Shown in pieces: positions 8,312 to 15,244 of a DNA stretch of 15,244 bases. Numbering within the stretch: position 1 is the first letter of the stretch; each line of letters begins with the position of its first letter. The stretch covers positions 1 to 15,244 of the forward strand of contig NZ_LWBS01000470.1 of assembly GCF_001652265.1 (NCBI RefSeq), written 5' to 3'. The notes below the pieces were generated by a model. The model worked only from the letters and a program-made list of their open reading frames with translations, was not told the origin of the DNA and did not search any database. The translations under genes and the position numbers were made by a program. The stretch is from Rhizobium leguminosarum (GTDB lineage Bacteria > Pseudomonadota > Alphaproteobacteria > Rhizobiales > Rhizobiaceae).

Positions 8312-9464
8312 TTGCCTTCGGCCGGCGCTGCCGATTTTCGCTTCGATCGCGATCGGCGTGGTGGGCTGGAGCGGCCATGTGTTGCTTCTACCCGTCGCGC
8401 TGGGATTTCCAATTCTATGGTCCCTCGCGCAAACGAGATTGGGGGCAGCACTTGTCTCCGCTGCATATTTACTGGCCGCATCACGTGGTTTGCCGCAAGG
8501 CGTTGCCACCTTCTATGCGGCGGACGTTTGGCCGGGTCTTTTGCTCTGGTTGTGTGCGTCTTTGAGCTTCGTTGCCGTGCATACGGTTCTCTGGACAAAG
8601 AACACGCGCGTTCGTCCTTCTCGCTATCTCCTTGCGGCCGTCATCATGGCCATCCCACCGTTCGGCATCACGGGCTGGGCGCATCCCGTCACAGCCGCGG
8701 GCGTTTTGTTTCCGGGATGGGGATGGTGGGGACTTGGACTTATGACAGCTGGCCTTGCGGGCCTCGTAACCCGCATTTGGCCAGCTGTCGCCATCGCCTT
8801 TGCAGGCCTTTGGCTGTGGTCCGCCGCTACCTGGACCGACCCGAAACTACCAGAAGCCTGGCGCGGCGTCGATCTGGAGTTGGGCGCTTCGCTCGGCCGA
8901 GAGGCCGGTCTTCAACGCCAGCGTGACATAATCGCAACGGTGCGGAACGCCACCAGCGACGGTGCCCGGTATGTGGTGCTGCCGGAAAGTGCACTTGGCT
9001 ACTGGACATCGACCGTGGAGCGGTTTTGGACAGGCGCTTTCAGCGATGATGATGCCACAGTCATCACCGGCGCCGCGATGGTCGACCCCAGGGGCTACGA
9101 CAATGTCCTCGTCGCGATCGACAGGAAGGGCAGCCGCATCCTCTATCGCGAACGCATGCCGGTTCCCGGCTCGATGTGGCAGCCGTGGCGATCCTGGTTT
9201 GGGGAGAGCGGCGGCGCCCGGGCGGATTTCTTTGCGAACCCGGTCGTTCCGATCGGTGCCGGCCGCGGGGCGCCGTTGATCTGCTACGAACAACTGATCG
9301 TCTGGCCGGTGCTTCAGTCCATGCTGCACGATCCGGATTTCATCATTGCCGTCGGGAACGGTTGGTGGACCGATGGGACGTCTATCGTCGCCATCCAGCG
9401 GACTACCGCCACGGCTTGGGCAAAGCTCTTCGCCAAGCCGCTTGTTATTGCCTTCAACACTTGA
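8301..9464 (+). CDS. traB: TraB, membrane nitrilase-like conjugation protein
   Basis: A 387-residue protein with about five hydrophobic segments in residues 8-180 and a nitrilase/apolipoprotein N-acyltransferase-like domain at about 188-387. The family glutamate is E229 (VVLPESALG) and the cysteine is C328 (PLICYEQ). At the usual catalytic lysine position I read LYRERMPVP at 281-289, which has no lysine. Ti-plasmid TraB has the same general architecture and helps transfer, but its substrate is unknown. The start at ATG 8301 is chosen over an earlier in-frame codon at 8178 because it begins a proper hydrophobic N terminus and overlaps traF by only 11 bases; GGCGCAGGAGG lies upstream inside traF. 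Confidence 0.93.
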   Translation: MSRDCLRPALPIFASIAIGVVGWSGHVLLLPVALGFPILWSLAQTRLGAALVSAAYLLAASRGLPQGVATFYAADVWPGLLLWLCASLSFVAVHTVLWTKNTRVRPSRYLLAAVIMAIPPFGITGWAHPVTAAGVLFPGWGWWGLGLMTAGLAGLVTRIWPAVAIAFAGLWLWSAATWTDPKLPEAWRGVDLELGASLGREAGLQRQRDIIATVRNATSDGARYVVLPESALGYWTSTVERFWTGAFSDDDATVITGAAMVDPRGYDNVLVAIDRKGSRILYRERMPVPGSMWQPWRSWFGESGGARADFFANPVVPIGAGRGAPLICYEQLIVWPVLQSMLHDPDFIIAVGNGWWTDGTSIVAIQRTTATAWAKLFAKPLVIAFNT

Positions 9465-9480
9465 GTGCCCAGGAGACACC

Positions 9481-10098
9481 ATGATCGACGCAGCCCTGAT
9501 AAAAGAGTGTGCAGACCCTTCTCTCAAGCCCGCGATCATCGAGCAATTCGTGACGGCCGCGGGCTCGGAAGACCCCCTCGCCGTCACTGTCAAATCGGGC
9601 GGCCGGTTAATACTCCTTCCGAAAGCCACATCGACTGAGGAGGCGATGGCGATCATGCGCCAATACGCTGGTCAGGCGGTCGTCCGAGTCGGTCTGACTC
9701 AGTTTCCTGCTGGGGTTGGAGTCAAGGAGCCCGCTGATTTGAAGCCTGATTTCGTCGAACCTTGCCAGAACCTCCGCAAAGGCACGACGATGTTCGCCAA
9801 GGTTCTGAGGATCGTTGCGAAATGGTATGGCAACCCCACGAGCAAAGATGTCTTCCCGCAGATTTTTGATGATGCAGTCTACGCATGGAAAACCGGCGAG
9901 TTCGAGGGCGTGAGTGTGTTTCAGGCGGAGGATCCTGGAATACCCATCGAAGCGCCGCAGCAAAGCGATGAGACGCGTCCCGCCGAGTCAGTGGATGGCG
10001 AGGAAGCGACGCCAAAAGACGTACAGCCAGAGACGATGCAGGATGTTAGGCATGCGGGGATACGGATCGATCTTTCCCGCATCGGTGGTCAGCAATAG
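9481..10098 (+). CDS. traH: TraH, conjugation-associated protein of unknown role
   Basis: A 205-residue soluble-looking protein starting at ATG 9481, with AGGAGA about 7 bases upstream and 16 bases after the traB stop. The N terminus (MIDAALIKECADPSLKP) and the block AVVRVGLTQFPAGVGV match TraH of the Ti-type traAFBH operon. Residues 1-145 look folded. The last 60 are acidic and rich in P, Q and E, so probably disordered, ending with a short IRIDLSRIGG motif. No enzyme motif is seen. It is the last gene of the transfer operon; the next genes are on the other strand. An in-frame start at 9346 is rejected because it lies deep inside traB. Confidence 0.9.
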   Translation: MIDAALIKECADPSLKPAIIEQFVTAAGSEDPLAVTVKSGGRLILLPKATSTEEAMAIMRQYAGQAVVRVGLTQFPAGVGVKEPADLKPDFVEPCQNLRKGTTMFAKVLRIVAKWYGNPTSKDVFPQIFDDAVYAWKTGEFEGVSVFQAEDPGIPIEAPQQSDETRPAESVDGEEATPKDVQPETMQDVRHAGIRIDLSRIGGQQ

Positions 10099-10109
10099 CG
10101 TTGAGTTCA

Positions 10110-10125
10110 CCTCGCATTGGCGAGG
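10110..10125. terminator. Hairpin between traH and the AbiE pair (possible terminator)
   Basis: A perfect 6-bp stem (CCTCGC, loop ATTG, GCGAGG) 11 bases after the traH stop, between two converging genes. There is no T run on either side, so this is only a candidate terminator or transcript-stabilising hairpin. Confidence 0.35.
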
Positions 10126-10209
10126 CATGTTCCGGCCAACCCAAAGTCTAGGCGACTCCAAAGCATGAAATTTACTGTGCTTCCAGATGCCTGGTCCGTG
10201 GTTGTAATG

Positions 10210-10866
10210 CTATTGCGCGCGCCAGCCGATCATCGCCAAGTCGAAAGACCTGCTGAGGATCCAGATGTCGTAGAAATCCTTCATGCGGCTGTTTACTCGC
10301 CCCAGCATCACCATTGCCTGGAACTTCTCGGCAATGACCGTTTCTCGCGCATAGGCCCGAAGCCGCGGCATCGGAAAATCGAGCATGGAAGGATAATCCA
10401 AAACCTCCACCCCAGGCTCAAGCGCATCGCCAAAACCGATGTCGATCGTCAGGTTGATCCGGGCTCCGCTGATCGAAGCGATCACCCGCAGCCTGAGCCC
10501 ACCATAATCCAATGCCTCGCGAATACGATCCACATGCAGCGTATCAGCGTCGAACGTAACGCCATCGTCGGCCTCTTGCGCCAGAATTTCCCGAAATGTC
10601 TCAAGCATCGGGTCCGGACTCGGATCCCCGAAACCCAAAAGATCGAGGTCGCGCGTGCCTCGGTGCGGATTGTCGAACCAACTCATCATCAACATCGCCC
10701 CTTTTAGAACGAAGCGACCGGCGTGGGGCGACTGGCTAAGCCGGAACAATAACCGTTCAAGAGCGAAACGCGTAAGGACCAGATCGAAGCTTTGCCCGCT
10801 TGCCTTGGCGAGTTGCAAGAGGCGGGCGCGCACCGAGGCGCCGACGTTTCTGATGTCTTTAGCCAT
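10210..10866 (-). CDS. AbiEii-family nucleotidyltransferase toxin, C-terminally shortened
   Basis: A 218-residue nucleotidyltransferase-like protein, the toxin half of type IV (AbiE) toxin-antitoxin systems. Motifs seen: LKGAMLM at 54-60, RGTRDLDLLG at 69-78 (D73 and D75, the DxD metal-binding pair), AEKFQAMVMLG at 179-189 and NSRMKDFYDIW at 192-202. Family members usually run to about 280-300 residues. Here the reading ends soon after SRSFD with an unrelated tail (LAMIGWRAQ), so about 70 C-terminal residues are missing, and I do not see them in another frame downstream. It overlaps the antitoxin gene by 8 bases. Toxic activity is therefore doubtful, though the catalytic part is intact. Confidence 0.87.
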   Translation of the reverse strand: MAKDIRNVGASVRARLLQLAKASGQSFDLVLTRFALERLLFRLSQSPHAGRFVLKGAMLMMSWFDNPHRGTRDLDLLGFGDPSPDPMLETFREILAQEADDGVTFDADTLHVDRIREALDYGGLRLRVIASISGARINLTIDIGFGDALEPGVEVLDYPSMLDFPMPRLRAYARETVIAEKFQAMVMLGRVNSRMKDFYDIWILSRSFDLAMIGWRAQ

Positions 10867-11476
10867 TGGCGGTCAGCGCCTCGAGATACGGCCGGATCAC
10901 CGATCCGGCGCCACCGCGTTCGGCCTGGTTGGCGATTTCGCCAGGAGTAGCCCTTCGTTGCCGCAGCGCCTCCTGCAGCCCTTCTATCGCTACCGAAAGG
11001 CCAATCTTGTTGCGATAGCGAAAGCAATCGGCAATCGTCTTGGCAATTCCAAAGACCCTCACAGGAACGCCTTCTATGACGTGGGTTTCGACGCTTTCGT
11101 TGAGAAGGCTGTCTGTGAAACGCACGATGCGCATAGCGGGGCCGTCCAGTTTCGGAGCCCAGTCCTTACGGCCTATGGCAAGCCAGATTTGTCCGGGGAG
11201 CTGATCTGTCAGGCCGTGGAACGCCAATGCCGAAACGAGGCAGATAACGGCTTTGGGCGCGCGTTTGGCAACCTCCGCCAGGGTGTGGTTGACGTCGAGC
11301 TGCGCATCAGGAAGTTGATAAAGACCGCGGGCAAGCCGCAGCACTTCACCATCTCGTTCCATTCGGCTCATGGTGGCAGCCGTCACACCTGCGTTCCGCA
11401 GTTCGACCAAACGTGCTATTCCGCGCTCAGTTAGCACGGTCCGGGCGATTTGGCGTTGCGTGACGGAACCGGGCAT
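10859..11476 (-). CDS. AbiEi-family antitoxin / transcriptional regulator
   Basis: A 205-residue protein of the usual size for AbiEi antitoxins. Residues about 15-55 form a predicted winged helix (GIARLVELRNAGVTAATMSRM, then GEVLRLARGLYQLP), followed by the C-terminal antitoxin domain (AVICLVSALAFHGLT near 75-90, VRVFGIAKTIADCFRYRNKIG near 139-159). Known AbiEi proteins neutralise AbiEii and repress their own promoter through inverted repeats. The ATG at 11476 has no clear ribosome site. A perfect palindrome lies about 30 bases upstream. First gene of the pair and complete, unlike its partner. Confidence 0.88.
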   Translation of the reverse strand: MPGSVTQRQIARTVLTERGIARLVELRNAGVTAATMSRMERDGEVLRLARGLYQLPDAQLDVNHTLAEVAKRAPKAVICLVSALAFHGLTDQLPGQIWLAIGRKDWAPKLDGPAMRIVRFTDSLLNESVETHVIEGVPVRVFGIAKTIADCFRYRNKIGLSVAIEGLQEALRQRRATPGEIANQAERGGAGSVIRPYLEALTANG

Positions 11477-11507
11477 TGATATAAAAGCTCGGAGAATTGG
11501 ATCTATT

Positions 11508-11517
11508 ATCCTAGGAT
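11508..11517. promoter_or_regulatory. Palindrome upstream of the AbiEi gene (candidate operator)
   Basis: A perfect 10-bp palindrome, ATCCTAGGAT, 32 bases upstream of the AbiEi start in AT-rich sequence. On the minus strand it overlaps a promoter-like stretch (TTGTGA, then GATAATAG) whose spacing is shorter than ideal. It would suit autoregulation by AbiEi, but this is inference. Confidence 0.35.
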
Positions 11518-11637
11518 TTGTATCACAATCTCTGGGGTCGAGAAAGCCCTCGCCTTGTGAATTCTTTCACCACGAATAATTGCCTCGATTGGATGAGAAG
11601 CGCAAATTCAGTGGTTTCCGAGCCTCGCCGATGGACC

Positions 11638-11727
11638 TTAGCCAATTGACGCGAAAGAAATCGTGGCCATGATGTTGAGCCACGCCACGAGCGATGTGTG
11701 CAGGCATTCATCGACGAGAAACTTCAC
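11638..11727 (-). pseudogene. Remnant of a PIN-like (DUF5615-type) toxin, frameshifted
   Basis: A GTG at 11727 overlaps the DUF433 stop by four bases (GTGA) and gives VKFLVDECLHTSLVA, the typical N terminus of PIN-like DUF5615 proteins with its conserved DEC motif. The frame then breaks. Restoring a single missing base after the alanine codon near 11683 would read on as AQHHGHDFFRVNW, which again fits the family. Past that point no frame keeps family-like content for long, so both a frameshift and downstream decay are present. The frame as it stands stops at 11638 after 29 residues. Remnant sequence probably continues to about 11525. In these systems the PIN-like protein is the presumed toxin and DUF433 its partner. 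Confidence 0.7.
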
Positions 11728-11996
11728 GAAGCCGTGCCCGAGGGCTTTTCGGTACCGGCCTTGCCGAGAGGAAAGCGCTTCACCGACTTCACTTTCAGTC
11801 CCTGCTCCGACAACTTTCGTGGCCGCCCACGGGCAGGATGAGCCGTTACCCAGATTTCGGCGAGATCCACCATGCGCGCCGTGAGAGCTGGATAGCCTTC
11901 AACGATCTCTATGGCATTGGCGCCTTGCTTCTTCATAGCGGCAACCACTCGCACCGGCACCCACGTCTCCTTGAAGACCGGCTCGCCGCCAATCAC
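11724..11996 (-). CDS. DUF433-family antitoxin-like protein, start codon in doubt
   Basis: Ninety residues from GTG 11996: IGGEPVFKETWVPVRVVAAM, EIVEGYPALT near 29-38, and a basic C-terminal tail (RGRPRKLSEQGLKVKSVKR). This is a DUF433 protein, usually the antitoxin-like partner of a PIN-like DUF5615 protein. The same frame is open back to about 12062 and reads RQVSTELAPSYSPFEDA just before IGGEP, which looks like genuine family sequence, yet that part has no ATG, GTG or TTG. Either the natural start has been lost or a shortened protein is made from the GTG, whose ribosome site is weak. With the downstream toxin broken, the pair is probably decaying. Confidence 0.65.
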   Translation of the reverse strand: MIGGEPVFKETWVPVRVVAAMKKQGANAIEIVEGYPALTARMVDLAEIWVTAHPARGRPRKLSEQGLKVKSVKRFPLGKAGTEKPSGTAS

Positions 11997-12048
11997 TGCA
12001 TCTTCAAAAGGAGAGTACGATGGGGCAAGCTCAGTCGAGACTTGCCGG

Positions 12049-12261
12049 TTATCGTGATTTCGTCACAAGCTCGGCCGGATCAACGCTCAGGGCTTCTGCG
12101 ATCTGACCAAGGACGGTGACGGTCGCAGACATCTCGGCGCGCTCGATCGCTCCAATATGGCGCACGCTCAGGCCTGTACGATGCGCCAATTCCTCCTGCG
12201 TCAGTTGCTTACCATGACGTATCCGACGCAGATTAATCGCCATGACCTCCTTGAGATCCAT
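12049..12261 (-). CDS. Small XRE-family transcriptional regulator
   Basis: A 70-residue protein that is essentially one helix-turn-helix domain: NLRRIRHGKQLTQEELAHRTGLSVRHIGAIERAEMSATVTVLGQIAEAL. Q21 and the turn-recognition helix (TGLSVRHIGAIER) fit the Cro/C1 pattern. ATG 12261 gives the common rhizobial opening MDLKEVMAINLRR. A second ATG at 12243 has AAGGAGG only two bases upstream, so a 64-residue form is possible. It sits upstream of, and on the same strand as, the DUF433/PIN remnant. A 37-bp palindrome begins 18 bases upstream of its start and is its likely operator. The divergent neighbour is traM, so it may influence that promoter region too; this last point is inference. Confidence 0.87.
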   Translation of the reverse strand: MDLKEVMAINLRRIRHGKQLTQEELAHRTGLSVRHIGAIERAEMSATVTVLGQIAEALSVDPAELVTKSR

Positions 12262-12278
12262 GACGTGAGAGGAACCGC

Positions 12279-12315
12279 AATCGGAATTATCGTTCCAGGA
12301 ACTATAGTTCCGATT
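12279..12315. promoter_or_regulatory. 37-bp palindromic double operator upstream of the XRE gene
   Basis: Two tandem 14-bp sites, GGAATTATCGTTCC (12283-12296, imperfect) and GGAACTATAGTTCC (12298-12311, perfect palindrome), separated by one base. The whole block 12279-12315 is itself a palindrome centred on 12297 with only a few mismatches. Site centres are 15 bases apart. This pattern suits two dimers of a small XRE repressor controlling its own gene, whose start is 18 bases away. The traM start is about 150 bases away on the other side. Confidence 0.65.
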
Positions 12316-12466
12316 CGTACTGCCATATGTTATTACTCGTCCGGCCGATCATCCACCCCGAGAGCACATACGGCATACGATCACTGGCCGTGCATCCAAA
12401 GCCTAAACGGTATAGTGCTCACGAGGTCGTTGAGCGGTGAAAGAAAGACGCTAGGGAAGAAATGGG

Positions 12467-12790
12467 ATGAGCGACGCAGACTGGTCCGAGATAAACGACG
12501 AAAAACGGGAAAGACCATCTCGCTACAGTTTAATGCAAGAGTCAGAACTAGAGGTGCTGGCAGTTGCTGCGATCCGTGAGCACCGCCATCTTATAGCCGC
12601 CGATGAGGCTGTCTATGAGGAATGGACTCGCGCGAGCACCGATCCGTCGATCTCCGCCGCCGTACTCAAAAGCCTGCAGGATGAGTATGTCGCACGTCAG
12701 AAAAAATCCGAAGCCCAGCAGGAGGCGCTGTCGGAAATCATCGATGCGCTTGGTTACATCCCTGAAGTTGCCCCAGATGGCGAAGAATGA
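12467..12790 (+). CDS. traM: TraM, TraR antiactivator
   Basis: A 107-residue helical protein. TraM binds TraR and blocks DNA binding, setting the quorum threshold for transfer. The match rests on LEVLAVAAIREHRHLIAADE (compare LETITIDAIRTHRRLVEKAD in Ti TraM) and the C-terminal ALGYIPEV (compare ILGFIPKV). Length is close to the usual 102. The ATG at 12467 has AGGGAAG about 8 bases upstream. TATAGT at 12411-12416 could be its -10 element, but I see no good tra box before it. The first 20 residues are hydrophilic and variable. The stop is three bases from the end of the convergent traR. Confidence 0.85.
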   Translation: MSDADWSEINDEKRERPSRYSLMQESELEVLAVAAIREHRHLIAADEAVYEEWTRASTDPSISAAVLKSLQDEYVARQKKSEAQQEALSEIIDALGYIPEVAPDGEE

Positions 12791-12793
12791 CGC

Positions 12794-13702
<909 letters not shown>

Positions 13703-13777
13703 TCACACCTGCGCCGCCGCGCGGAATGACCTTGCGATGTTCAGCGACAAGCGAAAATCTGAGGATCCTTTAGCTGG

Positions 13778-15076
13778 TTAGCGGCCGCTATAGACAGACG
13801 GAAAAACAATATCCTGATCGACCAGGACGTTGAACTTGTAGCCCGGTCGGATGCGAATCGTCGGCTGGACGTTCAGATTCTTCGAGGTCGTCTCCTCCGC
13901 TACCCGGCCGAATGATTCGGCAAAATTACGTCGTGCTGCATCCGAGGCGGTGTCCTGCGTCGCGAGCGTCGAACTCTCGGGCATAGACATATCGATCCCG
14001 GTCCCGATGATTGCCACTAGCGCCGCCGAACCGAACGTCCTCCAGAGATGGCGGTCGGCCATGTCCTGGAAGCCGCCATATCCTTCGGCGTCCGTGCCGG
14101 CCATGCCGCCGATCTGCAGTGTAGACCCATTCGGAAATATGAGATCCGTCCAGACGACAAGAACGCGCTCCTGGCCGAAGGACATCTTGGAATCGTAACG
14201 GCCGAACAGCTTTGCGCCTTGCGGGATGAGAAGGCGATAGCCGGTGGCGCTGTCGTAGACATTCTGGCTGACCTGAGCTGTAATGCGCCCTGGCAGGTCG
14301 GAATTGAGGCCGGTGATCAATGTTGCAGGGATGACCGAACCGCGCTTCAATTCATTAGGTGACATCTGCGGCACGACCTGGTTCGGCAGATAGCCTAGAT
14401 CCTTGATGTCCTGGTTGAAGAAATCCTCTTTCGACGTCTGCCCGTTCTGATCGACGTTTTGTCCCATTAGTCCGGATTTCATGGCCGCGGCATAAAGGTC
14501 CGAGGCGCTGTTCGCCACGGCATTTGTCGGCTGGTGGCCGGTGTCATTGGTCGAGCTTGCAGCCTTCTCGACATCGGCGATGTCGACCTTGAGCGGCGAA
14601 TCGAGCGCCGTGGAACGAGCTTGGAGACGCGCCATCCGCTGCCGCTGCGCCTCGCGCATATATTGTTCATCCTGCTCTCGCTTCAGGCGAGCCTTCCATT
14701 CCTCTTCGGATTCGAGCCTTTGTCTGCGATCTTGTCGGTCTGTTGGTTGGCGCTCGACGACCGGTTCCTGCTTTTCCTTATTCTCCACCAAGACGGGTGT
14801 CGGTTGAAACACCTCCTGCTTTTCTGGGTCACCGATAATACCGTCCGTGACACCCCGCTTAAGCTGGTCGCCGAAACTGGTCGCAGGGCTATTGGAAGCA
14901 CCCTCGATGTCGCCACGATGGAAGGAAAGCCCGCGCAGCGACAGACCAATCACAACGACGCCGACGAACAGCACAATGACGATGATGGCGACGATGATCG
15001 GCAGGCGGTTGAGCCGGCGCATGCCATTCCGTTCGTCTGCCTGGCTGGACGTACCAAGCTGGAGCGACTGGACCAT
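13778..15076 (-). CDS. trbI: TrbI, VirB10-like mating-channel protein
   Basis: TrbI is the VirB10-type scaffold that spans from the inner membrane to the outer-membrane core of the type IV secretion channel. The 432-residue product has a short cytoplasmic N terminus ending in RRLNRLP, one membrane segment at about 25-47, a long charged periplasmic linker rich in E, R, K and Q (about 85-165), and the VirB10 C-terminal domain at about 240-425 (RGSVIPATLITGLNSDLPG, YRLLIPQGAKLFGRYD, PGYKFNVLVDQDIVFP). Length matches Ti-plasmid TrbI. It is the last gene of the trb operon. Its start lies one base after a TAA that would be the trbH stop, just inside the boundary of an inserted element, so its normal promoter may be cut off. 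Confidence 0.96.
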   Translation of the reverse strand: MVQSLQLGTSSQADERNGMRRLNRLPIIVAIIVIVLFVGVVVIGLSLRGLSFHRGDIEGASNSPATSFGDQLKRGVTDGIIGDPEKQEVFQPTPVLVENKEKQEPVVERQPTDRQDRRQRLESEEEWKARLKREQDEQYMREAQRQRMARLQARSTALDSPLKVDIADVEKAASSTNDTGHQPTNAVANSASDLYAAAMKSGLMGQNVDQNGQTSKEDFFNQDIKDLGYLPNQVVPQMSPNELKRGSVIPATLITGLNSDLPGRITAQVSQNVYDSATGYRLLIPQGAKLFGRYDSKMSFGQERVLVVWTDLIFPNGSTLQIGGMAGTDAEGYGGFQDMADRHLWRTFGSAALVAIIGTGIDMSMPESSTLATQDTASDAARRNFAESFGRVAEETTSKNLNVQPTIRIRPGYKFNVLVDQDIVFPSVYSGR

Positions 15077-15077
15077 G

Positions 15078-15112
15078 TTAATCTCCGTTGCGCTGCATGA
15101 TCGAAAGCGGAC
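15078..15112 (-). pseudogene. trbH: 3' end of trbH, cut by the insertion element
   Basis: On the minus strand a frame reading PLSIMQRNGD ends in TAA one base before the trbI ATG. trbH normally sits directly upstream of trbI, and this spacing is typical for such operons. Only about 11 codons remain before sequence with insertion-element character begins near 15113. Identity rests mostly on position, since the fragment is too short to match by content. Confidence 0.5.
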
Positions 15113-15244
15113 TAGGTAGTGTGGACTCTTGGGTTTCCAAGGCTGAGCAAATCAGATTCAAGACTGTCTTTTGGAGGCAGTCATGGGTGTTTTGGATCGT
15201 CTGATCCTTCGGGACGAGCAGTGGGCGCGGATAGCGCATCACAT
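15113..15244 (+). mobile_element. Left end of an IS5-family-like insertion sequence (runs off the edge)
   Basis: Sequence from about GGTAGTGTGGACTC (15115 onward) is unlike any trb gene and leads in 68 bases to a transposase start. CTAG at 15111-15114, next to the presumed tip, could be the target site. The right end, the matching terminal repeat and the target duplication lie outside the window, so the left boundary is uncertain by several bases. Confidence 0.6.
15183..15244 (+). CDS. Transposase, N-terminal fragment (IS5 family-like)
   Basis: ATG 15183, with TGGAGG about 6 bases upstream, opens a frame reading MGVLDRLILRDEQWARIAHH to the window end. The LxDEQWARIA pattern near the N terminus is characteristic of IS5-family transposases (often followed by a P-L-P motif, not visible here). 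Transcription runs away from trbI. Only 20 residues can be seen, so the subgroup cannot be assigned. Confidence 0.65.
   Translation, partial: MGVLDRLILRDEQWARIAHH

Noticed and set aside
9346..9480. Upstream extension of TraH
   Set aside because: It would overlap the conserved C terminus of traB by over 100 bases. AGGAGA precedes ATG 9481.
10117..10707. Plus-strand frame opposite the AbiEii gene
   Set aside because: Antisense shadow; the minus frame carries clear nucleotidyltransferase motifs. The same applies to 10655-11434 opposite AbiEi.
12317..12466. Canonical Ti tra box upstream of traM
   Set aside because: I looked for GTGCAG...CTGCAC-like palindromes; only isolated half-like bits (for example GTGCAT near 12390) occur, with no matching second half.

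Overview
The window reads as part of a conjugative plasmid (or related element) of a rhizobial alphaproteobacterium (Rhizobium/Agrobacterium/Ensifer group). Nearly every large gene belongs to the quorum-sensing-controlled conjugation system known from Ti plasmids and pNGR234a-type symbiotic plasmids. No replication genes, tRNA, rRNA or CRISPR are visible.

Layout, left to right. (1) 1-1432: a leader without a convincing gene, a small unknown gene (288-602, +) with a strong terminator, a block of three 39-bp hairpin-forming repeats, and a membrane-anchored thermonuclease-like protein on the minus strand. (2) 1732-4166: the traG-traD-traC operon on the minus strand (coupling protein and two accessory DNA-processing proteins), with tight or overlapping junctions. 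(3) 4167-4421: the intergenic region that fires both ways. It holds an RSF1010/Ti-type oriT (hairpin plus nic core) and a palindromic candidate operator. (4) 4422-10098: traA-traF-traB-traH on the plus strand: MOBQ-type relaxase/helicase, pilin-maturation protease, membrane nitrilase-like protein, and TraH. (5) 10099-12261: a cargo block on the minus strand between traH and traM. It carries an AbiE-type (type IV) toxin-antitoxin pair with a shortened toxin, a decayed DUF433/PIN-like pair with a frameshifted toxin, and a small XRE regulator with a large palindromic operator. (6) 12467-13498: traM (antiactivator, +) and traR (LuxR-type quorum sensor, -), tail to tail with three bases between. 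(7) 13778-15244: trbI (VirB10-like mating-pair protein, -), a few codons left of trbH, and the start of an IS5-family-like insertion sequence running off the right edge.

How the parts fit together: TraC, TraD and TraA would assemble at oriT and nick it, and TraG would hand the relaxase-DNA complex to the Trb channel, of which only TrbI lies here. TraF would mature the TrbC-type pilin. TraR with its acyl-homoserine-lactone would activate these operons and TraM would hold TraR inactive. The insertion at trbH suggests that the trb operon is interrupted just upstream of trbI, so transfer may be impaired unless the rest of the operon lies intact beyond the element and trbI is still expressed.

The core machinery is a known system. 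The less ordinary parts are the antitoxin-rich, toxin-damaged cargo block between traH and traM, the convergent traM/traR pair, the 37-bp XRE operator, the IS at trbH, and the 39-bp repeat block.
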